From: G965116155 sp965116155
GTDB taxonomy: Bacteria; Bdellovibrionota; Bdellovibrionia; Bdellovibrionales; UBA1609
Assembly (NCBI GenBank): GCA_965116155.1
Contig: OZ220488.1
Location: forward strand, 1,302,001-1,366,000
Direction of reading: 5' to 3'
DNA length: 64,000 nucleotides
Position numbers and translations under genes: made by a program. Each line of letters begins with the position of its first letter. Within the stretch, counting starts at the first letter, position 1. This document shows, piece by piece, positions 26,306 through 36,185 of this stretch. Below the pieces are notes generated by a model. It was not told the origin of the DNA. It saw nothing but the letters and a program-made list of their open reading frames with translations, and made no database searches.

Positions 26306-29300
26306 ACAGAAAAATCGTCTGGGCTGGAGCAGGAGCAGGCAAAACCACAGGCTTGGTTAAAGAGGTCTTAGATAGGGCTGAAGATTTTTACAAAAACTCA
26401 GACCCAGACCCCAAAAAAAAGCGCTGGCCTCGCGTGGTGCTGACAACCTTTACGCGCATGGCGACACAAGAGCTGCGTGAGCGGGTGTTGCTGGAGGCTT
26501 TGCGCAGGCCTTCTATCGATACACAAGATACAGGTTTAGTAGACTTTGCGAGCTCTTCGTATTATTTGCGCATTAGCACTATGCATGCGCTGCTTTCGCA
26601 GTTTATGTCGCAAAATGCTAAGGTGTTTAATTTAGATCCACAGTTTCGTGTGCTGCAAGAGTCCTCAGAGCTAGAGCGCCTTAAGAGGCGCGTGTTTCTA
26701 AAATTGATAAAGGCGCACCCCGATGCTTCGCTTCTACTGGACGCCTATGATATTAAGACATGGCTAAAATTTTTGTCCGAGTATTATCGTAATAGTTTTT
26801 TGCACCCTGATGCTAAGCCTCAAAGCATGCGCAGCATGTTAGAGGGTTTTAGGGATTGGCAAATTAAGCGCGAGCGAGAGTTTAAAGATCTTTGTCACGA
26901 GCATAGTGCAGTGTTACAAAACGACAGGTGGCTCAAGTGGAAAAGACCATTAGAGAGCTTTTGGGATTGGGGGGAGACGCTTTTAAAAAAAAGCACCACC
27001 CACAATTTTGAACCCTTGGCAAAAGAGTGTGCAGATGGTGCCAAGCAGGCATTTAAATCCTATGTGCCTAGTGGCAAGCTTAAGGTAAAAGAGATTAGCG
27101 AGTGGTCTAAAGATACTGGGGGAGAGTTTTTAAGTTTTTCTTTAGAAAACTTTTTAAAGCAAGAGCAGCACAATGCCTTGCTTAAAAGTATAGGCGACTC
27201 TTTTGTAAAAGAGTTTTATAAAGAAAAAACCGCCCTGCAAATTTTAGAAACAGACGATTTAGAAAATTTTGTTTCATTTGCTAAAAACACAGGCGCTTTA
27301 GAGGCAAACAAATTAGACCTAGGGGCAGATTATGTTTTTATAGACGAATACCAAGATACATCACCCGTACAGGTGAGTATTGTGGAGTCTTTGTTTCGAT
27401 CTGGTAAAGGGATATACTATGTAGGTGACCCGCAGCAGTCGATTTATTTGTTTCGCGGTGCGGATGCTAGTCTGTTTAAAAAAACTTACGACAAGATAAA
27501 ATCTAACAAGGGTCAGGTTGAGCGAAAAAGCATAAATTACCGCTCCTCAGCTAGCGTGTTAGAGTTTGTGAATGATTTTTTTTCAAAGCTCAACCAAGAT
27601 GTAAAAAACTCTAACTTCGTTCGTATGGAGCCACATAAGGAGCAGTTAGTTCCGGACGCTATGGCAGGGGTTAGGCTGTTTTGTGTGGAGCAGGCTGATG
27701 ACACAAAGGGCTCCGAGCTCTCTTTGGCGCCTGTGGCGTCTTTAGTGCAGGATTTAATTAGTAAAGGGGTTAGGGAGCGCGATATTTGTGTTTTGGCTCG
27801 TCAAAATGATTCCTTACTAAATGTTGCACAGGCTTTAAGGTCTTGTGGCCATGGGGTTCAGCTATACGCTGCAGGAAGCTTATTTCAAAAGCGTGAGGTG
27901 CAAGATGCACTGTTTGTTTTAAGGTTTTTGCTAAGCCCTTATGATAACACCAACCTTGTAGCGCTTTTAAGGACTCCTTATTTTAAGGTTTTAGACAAAA
28001 CCTTGGGCGACTGGCTGTTTAACATTAAGGCCAAACACTTTTGGGATATTGTGCAACATAAAAACCACGAGCCCGTAGAGGCTTTGTGTAGGTATTTAGA
28101 ACTTAAAAACGAGATGCCTTTTGCGGATTTGTTTTTAAAAATTTTATGCGACAGGGGTTTTTTAGATTTTTTAGATTTTGATCCCACGAGGAGAACAGAG
28201 TCTAATTTATGGAACCTCTATATGCGTGTGAGAGAGGTTTTTACAAGCGCATCGCCACAGCCTTTGGATCTATTTAATAAAATTGAAAGCGAGAACTCTT
28301 GCCAAGAGGGATTAGCTGCTAGAGGTACTGGATGCGTAAAGCTTATGACCGTGCATAAATCTAAGGGCTTAGAGTTTGAGCATGTGATTTTAGTAGATGC
28401 CCATAAAAAATCACGTGCTTCTATAAGGGGGTTTATGTTTTTAGATGAAGACACCTTGTTATGGAACGCTAAAATGCAAAAAGGCTGGCGCGAGTCAGGT
28501 GCCAATTTAGATAAAGTATCAGGAAAAAATGCCGACACAAACAGCAGCTTTTTTATAAAGCAACAAAACGACAAACTAAAAGCCCGTGAAGAAGCCGAAA
28601 GCCAAAGGCTTTTGTATGTGGCTATGACCCGTGCCAAAAAGAGCCTTAGCATTTTTTGGCAAAGAGCAAAATCAGCGCCCTCCCAAACGGCAGCAAAAAA
28701 AACCAGTGCCTCCTGGGCAGACTTATTAGAAGAGTTTTGCCCTGATAAAGTAGAGCGGGTTTTAGAGGAGAGGGGTGATGGTGGTCATGTTGCACATGCT
28801 AAAAGCAGCTCTGTGTCTGAGGAGGTGCGGGGTGATGCCTTGGAGAGTGAGAGCGATTGCAATAAAACGCGCTCCGCGCCCGCGGCTACAGCAGCTCATA
28901 ATATACAAGGCTTTTTGGCAAGGTCCAACAGTCAGGCTGTGGGTGTGCAGGTGCATGCGGCTTTTGAAAGATTGCAGCATTGGAGCGCTAAAGAGTGCGC
29001 TGTGTGGCTAAGGGATTTAGCAGGCATAAGTGTGGCTAACCAGTGGCTTGGTTGTGTGGAGAGTTTGTTTAAGCGCAAGGATTTTCCGTACAGTAAGCTT
29101 TTAAAGCAAGGCTTTGCGGAGTGGGGATTTTTGCACAAAAAATACGGAGCCGGACGTATAGATTTATGGGGCGAGGTGGATGGGTGCTTGTGGGTGGTGG
29201 ATTATAAAACGGGTCACGCCTTACAAACACACGCACAAAAACACTTAGTAAAACACATAAACCAGCTTAAAACCTATGCCCTGGCTTTGCGTGGTTGTGG

Positions 29301-29382
29301 TGACCAGTATGTGGCCTCTCAAAAAACCCGACTCGCACTGGTTTATATGGAGGCCTCCAGGTTGCATACTGAAGAAATGTAA
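26281..29382 (+). CDS. addA: AddA-like UvrD/REP-family helicase-nuclease
   Basis: The A subunit of the AddAB-type recombination enzyme, a 3'-5' superfamily 1 helicase fused to a RecB-type nuclease. Walker A is AGAGAGKT near residue 15, helicase motif II is FIDEYQDTSP, and the motif near VGDPQQSIYLFRGAD is typical of UvrD/RecB. The C-terminal nuclease shows GRIDLWGEVD and VVDYKTG. GTG 26281 was chosen because GGAGGG lies 4 bases upstream; ATG 26269 and GTG 26263 are possible. At 1033 residues it is slightly short for AddA. The Cys-free C terminus fits AddA, since the Fe-S staple lies in AddB. Confidence 0.92.
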   Translation: MPSHAPYVNRKIVWAGAGAGKTTGLVKEVLDRAEDFYKNSDPDPKKKRWPRVVLTTFTRMATQELRERVLLEALRRPSIDTQDTGLVDFASSSYYLRISTMHALLSQFMSQNAKVFNLDPQFRVLQESSELERLKRRVFLKLIKAHPDASLLLDAYDIKTWLKFLSEYYRNSFLHPDAKPQSMRSMLEGFRDWQIKREREFKDLCHEHSAVLQNDRWLKWKRPLESFWDWGETLLKKSTTHNFEPLAKECADGAKQAFKSYVPSGKLKVKEISEWSKDTGGEFLSFSLENFLKQEQHNALLKSIGDSFVKEFYKEKTALQILETDDLENFVSFAKNTGALEANKLDLGADYVFIDEYQDTSPVQVSIVESLFRSGKGIYYVGDPQQSIYLFRGADASLFKKTYDKIKSNKGQVERKSINYRSSASVLEFVNDFFSKLNQDVKNSNFVRMEPHKEQLVPDAMAGVRLFCVEQADDTKGSELSLAPVASLVQDLISKGVRERDICVLARQNDSLLNVAQALRSCGHGVQLYAAGSLFQKREVQDALFVLRFLLSPYDNTNLVALLRTPYFKVLDKTLGDWLFNIKAKHFWDIVQHKNHEPVEALCRYLELKNEMPFADLFLKILCDRGFLDFLDFDPTRRTESNLWNLYMRVREVFTSASPQPLDLFNKIESENSCQEGLAARGTGCVKLMTVHKSKGLEFEHVILVDAHKKSRASIRGFMFLDEDTLLWNAKMQKGWRESGANLDKVSGKNADTNSSFFIKQQNDKLKAREEAESQRLLYVAMTRAKKSLSIFWQRAKSAPSQTAAKKTSASWADLLEEFCPDKVERVLEERGDGGHVAHAKSSSVSEEVRGDALESESDCNKTRSAPAATAAHNIQGFLARSNSQAVGVQVHAAFERLQHWSAKECAVWLRDLAGISVANQWLGCVESLFKRKDFPYSKLLKQGFAEWGFLHKKYGAGRIDLWGEVDGCLWVVDYKTGHALQTHAQKHLVKHINQLKTYALALRGCGDQYVASQKTRLALVYMEASRLHTEEM

Positions 29383-29523
29383 ACGCATTGGCTTGTAAAA
29401 AATCAAATCTTCCATACGATTATCTTGCGGCCCCAAAGGCTTGATGTTTAATACTTGTTTCTGTCACAAGCAGAGGACCGGTGTTAAGAGACTGTGTAAC
29501 TTGATAAAAAGAGAGGCCTAGCT

Positions 29524-29796
29524 ATGTTGCAGAAAAACCTTTTTGTTTTTTTAGTTGGGGCATGTGTTTTGGTGTTTGTGCCGAAGGTTGAGGCGCATCA
29601 TCATATGTGGGACGGGGGCGCGCCGGTTTCTAGGTTTAGAGAAATGCAAAAAATCTCTAAAAGAGCTTTGCGTCGTCACAAAAAACAGCAAAAAAAGAGA
29701 CAAAAACGCACCCACGCGAAGGAATTAAAAGAGGGCAATCCAGGCGGTGTGTCGGATGAGCTCTTGGAGCTCTACTGCAAGCGTTACAAGAATTGA
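29524..29796 (+). CDS. Small secreted basic protein of unknown function
   Basis: A 90-residue protein with a signal peptide (LFVFLVGACVLVFVPKVEA) and a very basic mature part. The mature N terminus carries HHHMWDGG, which could bind a metal, followed by RFREMQKISKRALRRHKKQQ and a further run of Lys/Arg. Only one Cys remains near the end. It stands alone between addA and etfB. I recognise no family; coding status rests on the signal peptide, the ATG behind GAGAGG and the length. Confidence 0.6.
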   Translation: MLQKNLFVFLVGACVLVFVPKVEAHHHMWDGGAPVSRFREMQKISKRALRRHKKQQKKRQKRTHAKELKEGNPGGVSDELLELYCKRYKN

Positions 29797-29953
29797 TGTA
29801 TATACAGAGAGGTTTTGTGCGCGGCATGAGGGGCTCGTGTCGAAAATAACGCGCTCTACTAAATAACGCGTAGCAATAACATCTGCTGCACGGCCCCTTA
29901 GGTGGCTTAATTCGCTTGCGAGGGTGCTTTTGGTGCTTGTAATCTCATAATGT

Positions 29954-30763
29954 ATGCTGATGCCTGATAGTCCATGCCGGGTGGCGGTTTGCATTAAGCA
30001 AGTGCCGGATACCGAGAGCAAAATACGCCTCACCCCTCAGGCAGAGCCTGATCTAGCGCAGGTGCGTTGGGTTAATAATCCTTATGATGAGTTCGCCATA
30101 GAAGAGGCGCTAAAGCTAAAACCTCACAGCGTGTCGGAGGTGGTGGTGTTTAGTGTGGGCCCTAAACGTGCAGAGGCCGCTTTGCGCACGGCTTTAGCAA
30201 TGGGTTGCGATGCTGCGTGGCGCATTGAGCCACCCCAGCCATATGTGGACCCTTTTAACACTGCACGTGCTTTAGCGGGGGCGCTTAAGCAAAAGGGAGG
30301 GTTTAGTTGGGTTTTTATGGGGCAACAGGCTGTGGATACCAATGATGCCTGTGTGCCTCAGCAGGCAGCAGAGCTTTTGGGAGTGGGTCACGCAACAAGG
30401 CTGGTGCAGTTTAAATGGCAAAAAGGTGATGCTGTCGCCCAAGTGCTGCGCGAGGTGGAGCAGGGCAGGCAAGAGCTGCTAGAGGTGCGCGCAGGTGGCG
30501 CAGTGCTGGGGCTTAACAAAGGCATCAATACTCCGCGTAGGCCCAGCTTGCCTGGCATTATGAAGGCTAAAAAAAAGCCCCTTGGCCTTATAACATGGCA
30601 CGAGGCTGTGGGTGAAGAGGGCTTTAAAACTCCTATGCACTTTACTGGGTACACTCTGCCGGCCGTGCGTGGAGCAGTGCAAATGCTACAAGGCGAGCCC
30701 CAGGAGCAGGCGCGGCTTTTGGTGGAGAGTTTGAAGCATAAAGAAAAGGTGCTAAGCGGATGA
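29954..30763 (+). CDS. etfB: Electron transfer flavoprotein, beta subunit
   Basis: The beta subunit of ETF, which accepts electrons from acyl-CoA dehydrogenases. The 269-residue chain shows VAVCIKQVPDTESKIRL, NNPYDEFAIEEALKLK and the AMP-binding-side GQQAVDTNDACVPQQAAELLG, then PRRPSLPGIMKAKKKP, the conserved recognition-loop region. ATG 29954 or ATG 29960 may be the start. It overlaps etfA by 4 bases (ATGA). With hbd and icmF downstream it belongs to an acyl-CoA oxidation gene set. Confidence 0.95.
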   Translation: MLMPDSPCRVAVCIKQVPDTESKIRLTPQAEPDLAQVRWVNNPYDEFAIEEALKLKPHSVSEVVVFSVGPKRAEAALRTALAMGCDAAWRIEPPQPYVDPFNTARALAGALKQKGGFSWVFMGQQAVDTNDACVPQQAAELLGVGHATRLVQFKWQKGDAVAQVLREVEQGRQELLEVRAGGAVLGLNKGINTPRRPSLPGIMKAKKKPLGLITWHEAVGEEGFKTPMHFTGYTLPAVRGAVQMLQGEPQEQARLLVESLKHKEKVLSG

Positions 30764-31752
30764 TTTTAATATTTGTGGAGCATGAAAAAGGCGAACCCAA
30801 AAAAACAGCCCGCGAGCTTTTGGCCTGGGCTTTGCGCGGGGGGGCGGATTCTGTAGCTAATATCGCTCTTGTGGCCTTGGGCCCTGGATCTCGGAAAGCC
30901 CTAGAGGCTTTAGCTTGTTCTGGAGTAAAGCAATGCTGGTTGGATGAGGGTGAGTCTTGGGAGCAGTATTCGCTTTACGCCTATTTGCAGGTGTGGGAGG
31001 TGCTGATTAAAAGCTTGCAGCCGCAGGTGATTTTGGCTGCATCTAGCCTGATGGCGCAGGATTTTATGCCGCGTCTAGCGGCGCGTTTTGGAGCGCATTA
31101 TACGAGTGATATTACCCATATTGAGACCCAAGCCGGCCGGGTGCACAAGCTGCAAAAGCCTCTTTATGCAGGCAAGTGCTCAGCGGAGGTGCAGTGCGAG
31201 CCGTCAGCAAATATGCGCCTTGTGCTGATGAGGCCTAATCAGATAGAGCCCTATAAATTGCAGGGTGCGGCCGATGTGCCGGTGCGGCCTATAACAGATC
31301 TGGGTGAATACGCAGCTGTAGAGCAAGGCTCGGCGGCTGTGACTTTGGCAAAGGTGTTAAAAGGGCAGAGCCAGCGGGCGGATCTAACAGAGGCTAGTGT
31401 TGTGGTGTCAGGTGGCCGGGGCATGGTGAAGGCGGAGAACTTTAAGCTCTTAGAAGACCTTGCGCAGGCTTTGGGTGGAGCGACTGTGGGGGCGACCCGC
31501 GCGGTGTGCGATGCGGGCTGGGTGCCTCATGCGATGCAGGTGGGGCAGACGGGTAAAACCGTAGCGCCGCAGCTGTATATTGCATGTGGAATTTCGGGAG
31601 CCGTGCAGCACTTGGCGGGCATGGGAGGATCGCGCGTCGTGGTGGCGATTAATAGCGACCCTGAGGCGCCTATTTTTAAACATGCTACTTACGGTATTGT
31701 GGGCGATGCTCTTAAACTAGTGCCCTTGATTACAGAGGTTTTAAAGAATTAG
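30760..31752 (+). CDS. etfA: Electron transfer flavoprotein, alpha subunit
   Basis: The alpha subunit of ETF holds the redox FAD. The 330-residue chain has the N-terminal domain (ILIFVEHEKG...) and the C-terminal FAD domain with VVSGGRGMVKAENFKLLEDL, GATRAVCDAGWVPHAMQVGQTGK and YIACGISGAVQHLAGM. It is coupled to etfB through ATGA. A class I hairpin element of about 160 bp separates it from hbd, so transcription into hbd may be modulated there. Confidence 0.95.
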   Translation: MILIFVEHEKGEPKKTARELLAWALRGGADSVANIALVALGPGSRKALEALACSGVKQCWLDEGESWEQYSLYAYLQVWEVLIKSLQPQVILAASSLMAQDFMPRLAARFGAHYTSDITHIETQAGRVHKLQKPLYAGKCSAEVQCEPSANMRLVLMRPNQIEPYKLQGAADVPVRPITDLGEYAAVEQGSAAVTLAKVLKGQSQRADLTEASVVVSGGRGMVKAENFKLLEDLAQALGGATVGATRAVCDAGWVPHAMQVGQTGKTVAPQLYIACGISGAVQHLAGMGGSRVVVAINSDPEAPIFKHATYGIVGDALKLVPLITEVLKN

Positions 31753-31792
31753 CGCGCGTGGTATCAAAGTGCGAGGCTTTGGCGATAATGTG

Positions 31793-31955
31793 TTCGCTGC
31801 GGGCCCTGCAGGCCCTTCGCAGGCTCGTAGATGCCTTATAGGTCGCAAAATTCTCTGTAAGACGCTTGGCACCCTGATGGCCGCCCCGTTGGGGCTATCA
31901 GGATGCCGCCGCTCTTCTTCAGAGAATTTCGCTAGCACTCTAATGCTTACGCATA
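31793..31955 (+). repeat. Class I hairpin element between etfA and hbd
   Basis: A small hairpin (GGGCCCTGCAGGCCC) and the conserved arm AGGCTCGTAGATGCCTTA precede GGTCGC, then arms AAAATTCTCTG and CAGAGAATTT and the closing GCTAGCACTCTAATGCTTACG. The tip is GCCCCGTTGGGGC within a second stem (CTTGGCACCCTGAT with ATCAGGATGCCG). It matches 54192-54345 along almost its whole length. Confidence 0.9.
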
Positions 31956-31976
31956 GCGCTTTAATGGAGATTAGAC

Positions 31977-32843
31977 ATGGCAGACAAAATTAGCAGCGTA
32001 CTGGTTGTGGGGGCAGGTCAGATGGGGCGCGGCATTGCTCAGGTGGCGATGCTAAAAGGTTGCCAGGTGCAGCTTTGCGACACCCAGCCGCAGCAGTTGG
32101 AGCAAGCTAAGCAGTTTATAACCAAGCAGTTGGATCGCGCGGTGTTAAAAAACAAAATCACCAAAGCGGCTCAAGAGCAGGCTTTGGGTAGGTTGAAGCT
32201 TTTGCCTCAGCTAAAGTCTTTAAAAGAGGTGCAGCTAGTGGTAGAGGCAGCAACGGAGCGCCTGGATGTTAAGTGGAGCATCTTGCGTGAGCTAGAGCCT
32301 TTGTTGGGTAAGGATGTTACGGTGGCCTCTAATACTTCTTCTATTTCTATTACGCATTTGGCTTCGGTGTTGCAGCATCCTCAGCGCATGCTGGGCGTGC
32401 ACTTTATGAACCCGGTGCCGGTTATGCCTTTGGTGGAGGGCATTAGTGCTTTGCAAACCGGATCGGAGCATGTCACTAAGGCCCGCAAGTGGGTGGAGGA
32501 GGTATTAGGCAAAACCTGGGTACTTTCAAAGGATGTGTCGGGCTTTGTAGTAAACCGTATACTGATGCCTATGATTAACGAGGCGGTGTATGCATTGCAT
32601 GAGAGGGTGGCGCCTAGGGAGAGCATCGACACCGCCATGAAGCTGGGCACGCGGCACCCTATGGGGCCTTTGGAGCTTGCGGATTTTATAGGTTTAGATA
32701 CTTGTTTGTTTATTTTAGAGGTGTTGCACCAAAATTTGGGTGAGGATAAATACCGCCCCTGCCCTTTGTTGCGTCAGTATGTGCAGGCGGGTTGGTTAGG
32801 CAAAAAGTCTGGCCGGGGGTTTTATACCTATGATGGTTCTTAA
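31977..32843 (+). CDS. hbd: 3-hydroxybutyryl-CoA dehydrogenase
   Basis: An NAD-dependent 3-hydroxyacyl-CoA dehydrogenase of the short single-domain type. The 288-residue chain has the Rossmann loop VVGAGQMGRGIAQ, the catalytic His/Glu region GVHFMNPVPVMPLVE, and SGFVVNRILMPMINEA followed by HPMGPLELADFIGLD. The ATG at 31977 follows GGAGA. Length matches Hbd/PaaH enzymes of acetoacetyl-CoA and butyryl-CoA interconversion. icmF follows with no gap, so both are surely on one transcript. Confidence 0.95.
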   Translation: MADKISSVLVVGAGQMGRGIAQVAMLKGCQVQLCDTQPQQLEQAKQFITKQLDRAVLKNKITKAAQEQALGRLKLLPQLKSLKEVQLVVEAATERLDVKWSILRELEPLLGKDVTVASNTSSISITHLASVLQHPQRMLGVHFMNPVPVMPLVEGISALQTGSEHVTKARKWVEEVLGKTWVLSKDVSGFVVNRILMPMINEAVYALHERVAPRESIDTAMKLGTRHPMGPLELADFIGLDTCLFILEVLHQNLGEDKYRPCPLLRQYVQAGWLGKKSGRGFYTYDGS

Positions 32844-35800
32844 GTGAGTAAGTGTCGCATTTTAACTGCTACTAGTTTGTTCGATGGGCATGACGCGAGC
32901 ATCAATATCGTGCGGCGCGTGTTGCAGGATTTGGGTGCTGAGGTTGTGCATATGGGGCACAACCGCAGCGCTTTTGAGGTGGTGCAAGCGGCTTTGCAGG
33001 AGGGGTGCCATGGCATTGCTATAAGCTCTTATCAGGGCGGGCATATGGAGTATTTTAGCTATATGCGGGAGCTGTTAAATGATGCAGGGGCTGAGTATGT
33101 GAAAATTTTTGGCGGTGGTGGTGGGGTGATTAGTTTAAACGAAAAACACACTCTAGAAAGCCGCGGTATTGTGCAAAAGGTGTTTCATCCTTCTGATGGT
33201 CAGGCACTGGGTTTAGAGGGTATGGTGCGCAGTATTTTAGATGCCTGTACATTTGAGCTAGAGCCTTATGCCAAGGGGCTAGGTGGAGGTAAGCATAAAG
33301 ACTTAGAGCATCATAGAGCGTTGGGCTTGTTGGTGCATTTGTTGGAGCAGGGGCACAATGTGCCACCAGAGCTTGAGAGCTTTTGCCAAATGCAACAAAA
33401 GTCCTGCGACATTTTGGGTATTACGGGTTCTGGAGGCAGTGGAAAATCCAGTCTGACAGATGAGCTGATTTTAAGGTTTTTAAACTTGCGGCCTGGCATA
33501 AGGCTTGGGGTTTTTTGTGTGGACCCTACCAAGCAAAAAACAGGCGGTGCCCTTTTGGGTGACCGTATGCGTATGAACGCCTTGGGGGGCAGGACTTTTA
33601 TGCGCTCTATGGCTTCACGGGATTCGGGCACGGAAATCGCAGGTGCTTTGCCTCGGGTGCTAGAGCAGTTTAAGGTTTTGGGGTTTGACTTGCTGTTGGT
33701 TGAAACCACTGGCACGGGACAATCGGGTAGTTATGTTTTAAAGGTGTGCGACCGTAGTATTTATGTGATGACGGCAGAGTTTGGGGCGCAGTCGCAGTTA
33801 GAAAAAATCGACATGATTGATTTTGCGGATTTTGTGGTGGTCAATAAAGCGGACCGCCGTGGTGCAAAGGATGCTTGCCATGATGTGAGCAAGCAATTTA
33901 GAAGATCGCGCAAGTTGTTTGATCCTAACATTAAGTTGCCGGTGTTTTTAACCCAGGCGTCGCGCTTTAACGACCATGGTGTGGGGGAGGTGTTTGTATC
34001 CTTATGCGAGAGCTTGGAAGGGTTTAGAAAAGAGGCAGCCTTGCTTAAGGGGCAAAAAACGCGTGCTGGTGAGTCAGCGACTTTGCCTCCTGAAAAGCAA
34101 AACTATTTGGCTAATGTTGTGCACGGTATGCGCAGTTATAGGCAGCATGTTAAAGAAACAGCAGAAAAATTACGCGCCTGGGAGGCTGTAAAAGGAGCGG
34201 CAGAAAGCCTGCAAGATGCAGACACTGCAGTGCTTGCGGCCTTAGAACAAAAAGCCCAAAAACTGCGCGCTGGTGTGGATGATGAGGCTTGGCACTTAAT
34301 TGAGCGCTATCATCAGCTGCGCAAACTTTATGCGGATGAAGATCTAGTGTATAGAGTGCGGGGTCGCGATATTAAGGTGCCTTTGCGGATAGAGAGCTTA
34401 AGCGGGCTGAGCATTCCTAAGGTGTTGGTGCCTGATATAAAAAACGCGCACGGTATTTATACGTATATGGCTTTAGAGGGTGTGCCGGGGGAGTTTCCAT
34501 TTACTGCTGGTGTGTATCCGCTTAAGCGTTCCGAGGAGGATCCGACGCGCATGTTTGCTGGCGGTGGGACGCCAGAGAATACCAACAAGAGGTTTCATTT
34601 TTTATCAAAAGATTTTAAAGCCAAGCGGTTATCGACAGCTTTTGATTCTGTAACTTTGTACGGTGAGGACCCAAACAAGCGGCCGGATATTTTTGGCAAA
34701 GTCGGCGAGAGCGGCGTGAGCATTGCGACCTTAGAGGATATGAAGCGGCTTTATAAGGGATTTGATCTTTGTGATCCTGCAACAAGTGTTAGCATGACCA
34801 TTAACGGCCCAGCGCCTATGGTGCTGGCGTTTTTTATGTTAACGGCTATTGATCAAGAGGTGGAGAAAAAGCGTGAGAGGGTGGGTAGAGAGCTAAGTGA
34901 TCAAGAGTACGCCGAGGTTAAGGCGCGTTGTTTGCAGCAGGTGCGAGGTACGGTGCAGGCAGATATTTTAAAAGAGGACCAAGGGCAGAATACTTGTATT
35001 TTTTCAATAGACTTGGCTCTTAAGATGATGGGCGATGTGCAGGAATATTTTATTCAACATGGTGTGCGCAATTTTTACTCTGTAAGTGTATCGGGTTATC
35101 ACATAGCCGAGGCGGGTGCGAACCCGATTACGCAGTTGGCGTTTACTTTGGCTAATGCGTTTACTTTTGTAGAGTATTATTTAAGCCGTGGTTTTAAGGT
35201 GGATGACTTTGCGCCGAGTTTGTCGTTTTTTTTCAGCAATGGCTTAGATCCTGAGTATACGGTTATGGGGCGTGTTGCGCGGCGTTTGTGGGCGGTTGTG
35301 CTTAAGCGGATGTATGGCGCTAGCGCGCGGGCTCAAAAATTAAAGTACCATATTCAAACAAGTGGGCGCTCTCTGCATGCGCAAGAGATGCATTTTAATG
35401 ACATCCGCACCACACTGCAGGCGCTGCTTGCGGTGGGTGACAATTGCAACTCATTGCATACTAATGCATATGATGAGGCTTTAACTACGCCCACTCAGCA
35501 GTCGGTGCGGCAGGCGCAGGCTATACAGATGATTATCAATAAGGAGTTTGGCTTGAGCAAAAACGAGCATCCTTTTCAGGGGAGTTATTTTTGTGAGTGG
35601 TTAACGGAGCGTGTGGAGCGCGCGGTGCTAGAGGAGTTTTTAAGCATTAACGAGCGGGGCGGTGTGTTGGGTGCAATGGAGCGCCAGTACCAAAGGAGCA
35701 AAATCCAGCAAGAAAGCCTGCACTATGAGCACTTAAAGCACTCGGGGCTTTTTAGCATTGTGGGTGTGAATTGCTTTGAGCACCAGACTGGTGAGAGTTC

Positions 35801-36071
35801 TGAGGATAAGGATAAAAGCGCTAAAGAGGGCAATCCAGTGGAGCTTTCGCGGGCGAGTTACGATGATAAAAATTTGTGCTTAGTGCGGCTAGAAGATTTT
35901 AAAAAGCGCCATAAGGCGCAAGCGGAGCAGGCCTTAAAAAGGCTTAAAGAGAGGGCTTTGGGTGGGGAGAACATTTTTGCAGCCCTTATGGATACGGCTC
36001 CTGTGTGTAGTTTAGGTCAAATGACCCATGCCCTCTACCAAGTTGGCGGTAAGTACCGCCGTAACATCTAG
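32844..36071 (+). CDS. icmF: Fused isobutyryl-CoA mutase (coenzyme B12-dependent, with built-in GTPase)
   Basis: IcmF interconverts isobutyryl-CoA and butyryl-CoA (and related pairs) with adenosylcobalamin. The 1075-residue order is: B12-binding domain (1 to about 135, with DGHDAS and its cobalt-ligand His16), a MeaI-type GTPase chaperone (Walker A GSGGSGKSS at about residue 195, then a DPTKQKTGGALLGDR loop), a linker, and the mutase barrel (SFFFSNGLDPEY, YHIQTSGRSLHAQE, DNCNSLHTNAYDEA). This fusion order separates it from methylmalonyl-CoA mutase. GTG 32844 directly follows the hbd stop. With Hbd, ETF, thiolase and FadD it would feed branched-chain acyl-CoA into the butyrate route. Confidence 0.95.
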   Translation: MSKCRILTATSLFDGHDASINIVRRVLQDLGAEVVHMGHNRSAFEVVQAALQEGCHGIAISSYQGGHMEYFSYMRELLNDAGAEYVKIFGGGGGVISLNEKHTLESRGIVQKVFHPSDGQALGLEGMVRSILDACTFELEPYAKGLGGGKHKDLEHHRALGLLVHLLEQGHNVPPELESFCQMQQKSCDILGITGSGGSGKSSLTDELILRFLNLRPGIRLGVFCVDPTKQKTGGALLGDRMRMNALGGRTFMRSMASRDSGTEIAGALPRVLEQFKVLGFDLLLVETTGTGQSGSYVLKVCDRSIYVMTAEFGAQSQLEKIDMIDFADFVVVNKADRRGAKDACHDVSKQFRRSRKLFDPNIKLPVFLTQASRFNDHGVGEVFVSLCESLEGFRKEAALLKGQKTRAGESATLPPEKQNYLANVVHGMRSYRQHVKETAEKLRAWEAVKGAAESLQDADTAVLAALEQKAQKLRAGVDDEAWHLIERYHQLRKLYADEDLVYRVRGRDIKVPLRIESLSGLSIPKVLVPDIKNAHGIYTYMALEGVPGEFPFTAGVYPLKRSEEDPTRMFAGGGTPENTNKRFHFLSKDFKAKRLSTAFDSVTLYGEDPNKRPDIFGKVGESGVSIATLEDMKRLYKGFDLCDPATSVSMTINGPAPMVLAFFMLTAIDQEVEKKRERVGRELSDQEYAEVKARCLQQVRGTVQADILKEDQGQNTCIFSIDLALKMMGDVQEYFIQHGVRNFYSVSVSGYHIAEAGANPITQLAFTLANAFTFVEYYLSRGFKVDDFAPSLSFFFSNGLDPEYTVMGRVARRLWAVVLKRMYGASARAQKLKYHIQTSGRSLHAQEMHFNDIRTTLQALLAVGDNCNSLHTNAYDEALTTPTQQSVRQAQAIQMIINKEFGLSKNEHPFQGSYFCEWLTERVERAVLEEFLSINERGGVLGAMERQYQRSKIQQESLHYEHLKHSGLFSIVGVNCFEHQTGESSEDKDKSAKEGNPVELSRASYDDKNLCLVRLEDFKKRHKAQAEQALKRLKERALGGENIFAALMDTAPVCSLGQMTHALYQVGGKYRRNI

Positions 36072-36136
36072 GCGTTACTGAAGAGTATATATTTTACACG
36101 GCAGGTTTTTTAGTGGCCCCTTTTACCTTATTCTAT

Positions 36137-36163
36137 AACCTTAAGAAGAAGGTTTTAGTTTTT
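36137..36163 (+). terminator. Possible terminator after icmF
   Basis: AACCTT and AAGGTT pair around a 6-base loop and are followed by TTAGTTTTT. The stem is short. It lies about 65 bases after the icmF stop and just upstream of the next gene. Confidence 0.4.
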
Positions 36164-36185
36164 GTAAAAAAGCGGGGTGATTTGT

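Noticed and set aside
29797..29953. Possible tRNA or small RNA gene between the small secreted protein and etfB
   Set aside because: No cloverleaf, no GTTCRANNC T-loop motif and no strong stem were found.
31750..31765. etfA stop region TTAGCGCGCGTGG as a class II end
   Set aside because: The match to CTAGCGCGC is short and no stem follows; the clear element starts about 30 bases later.
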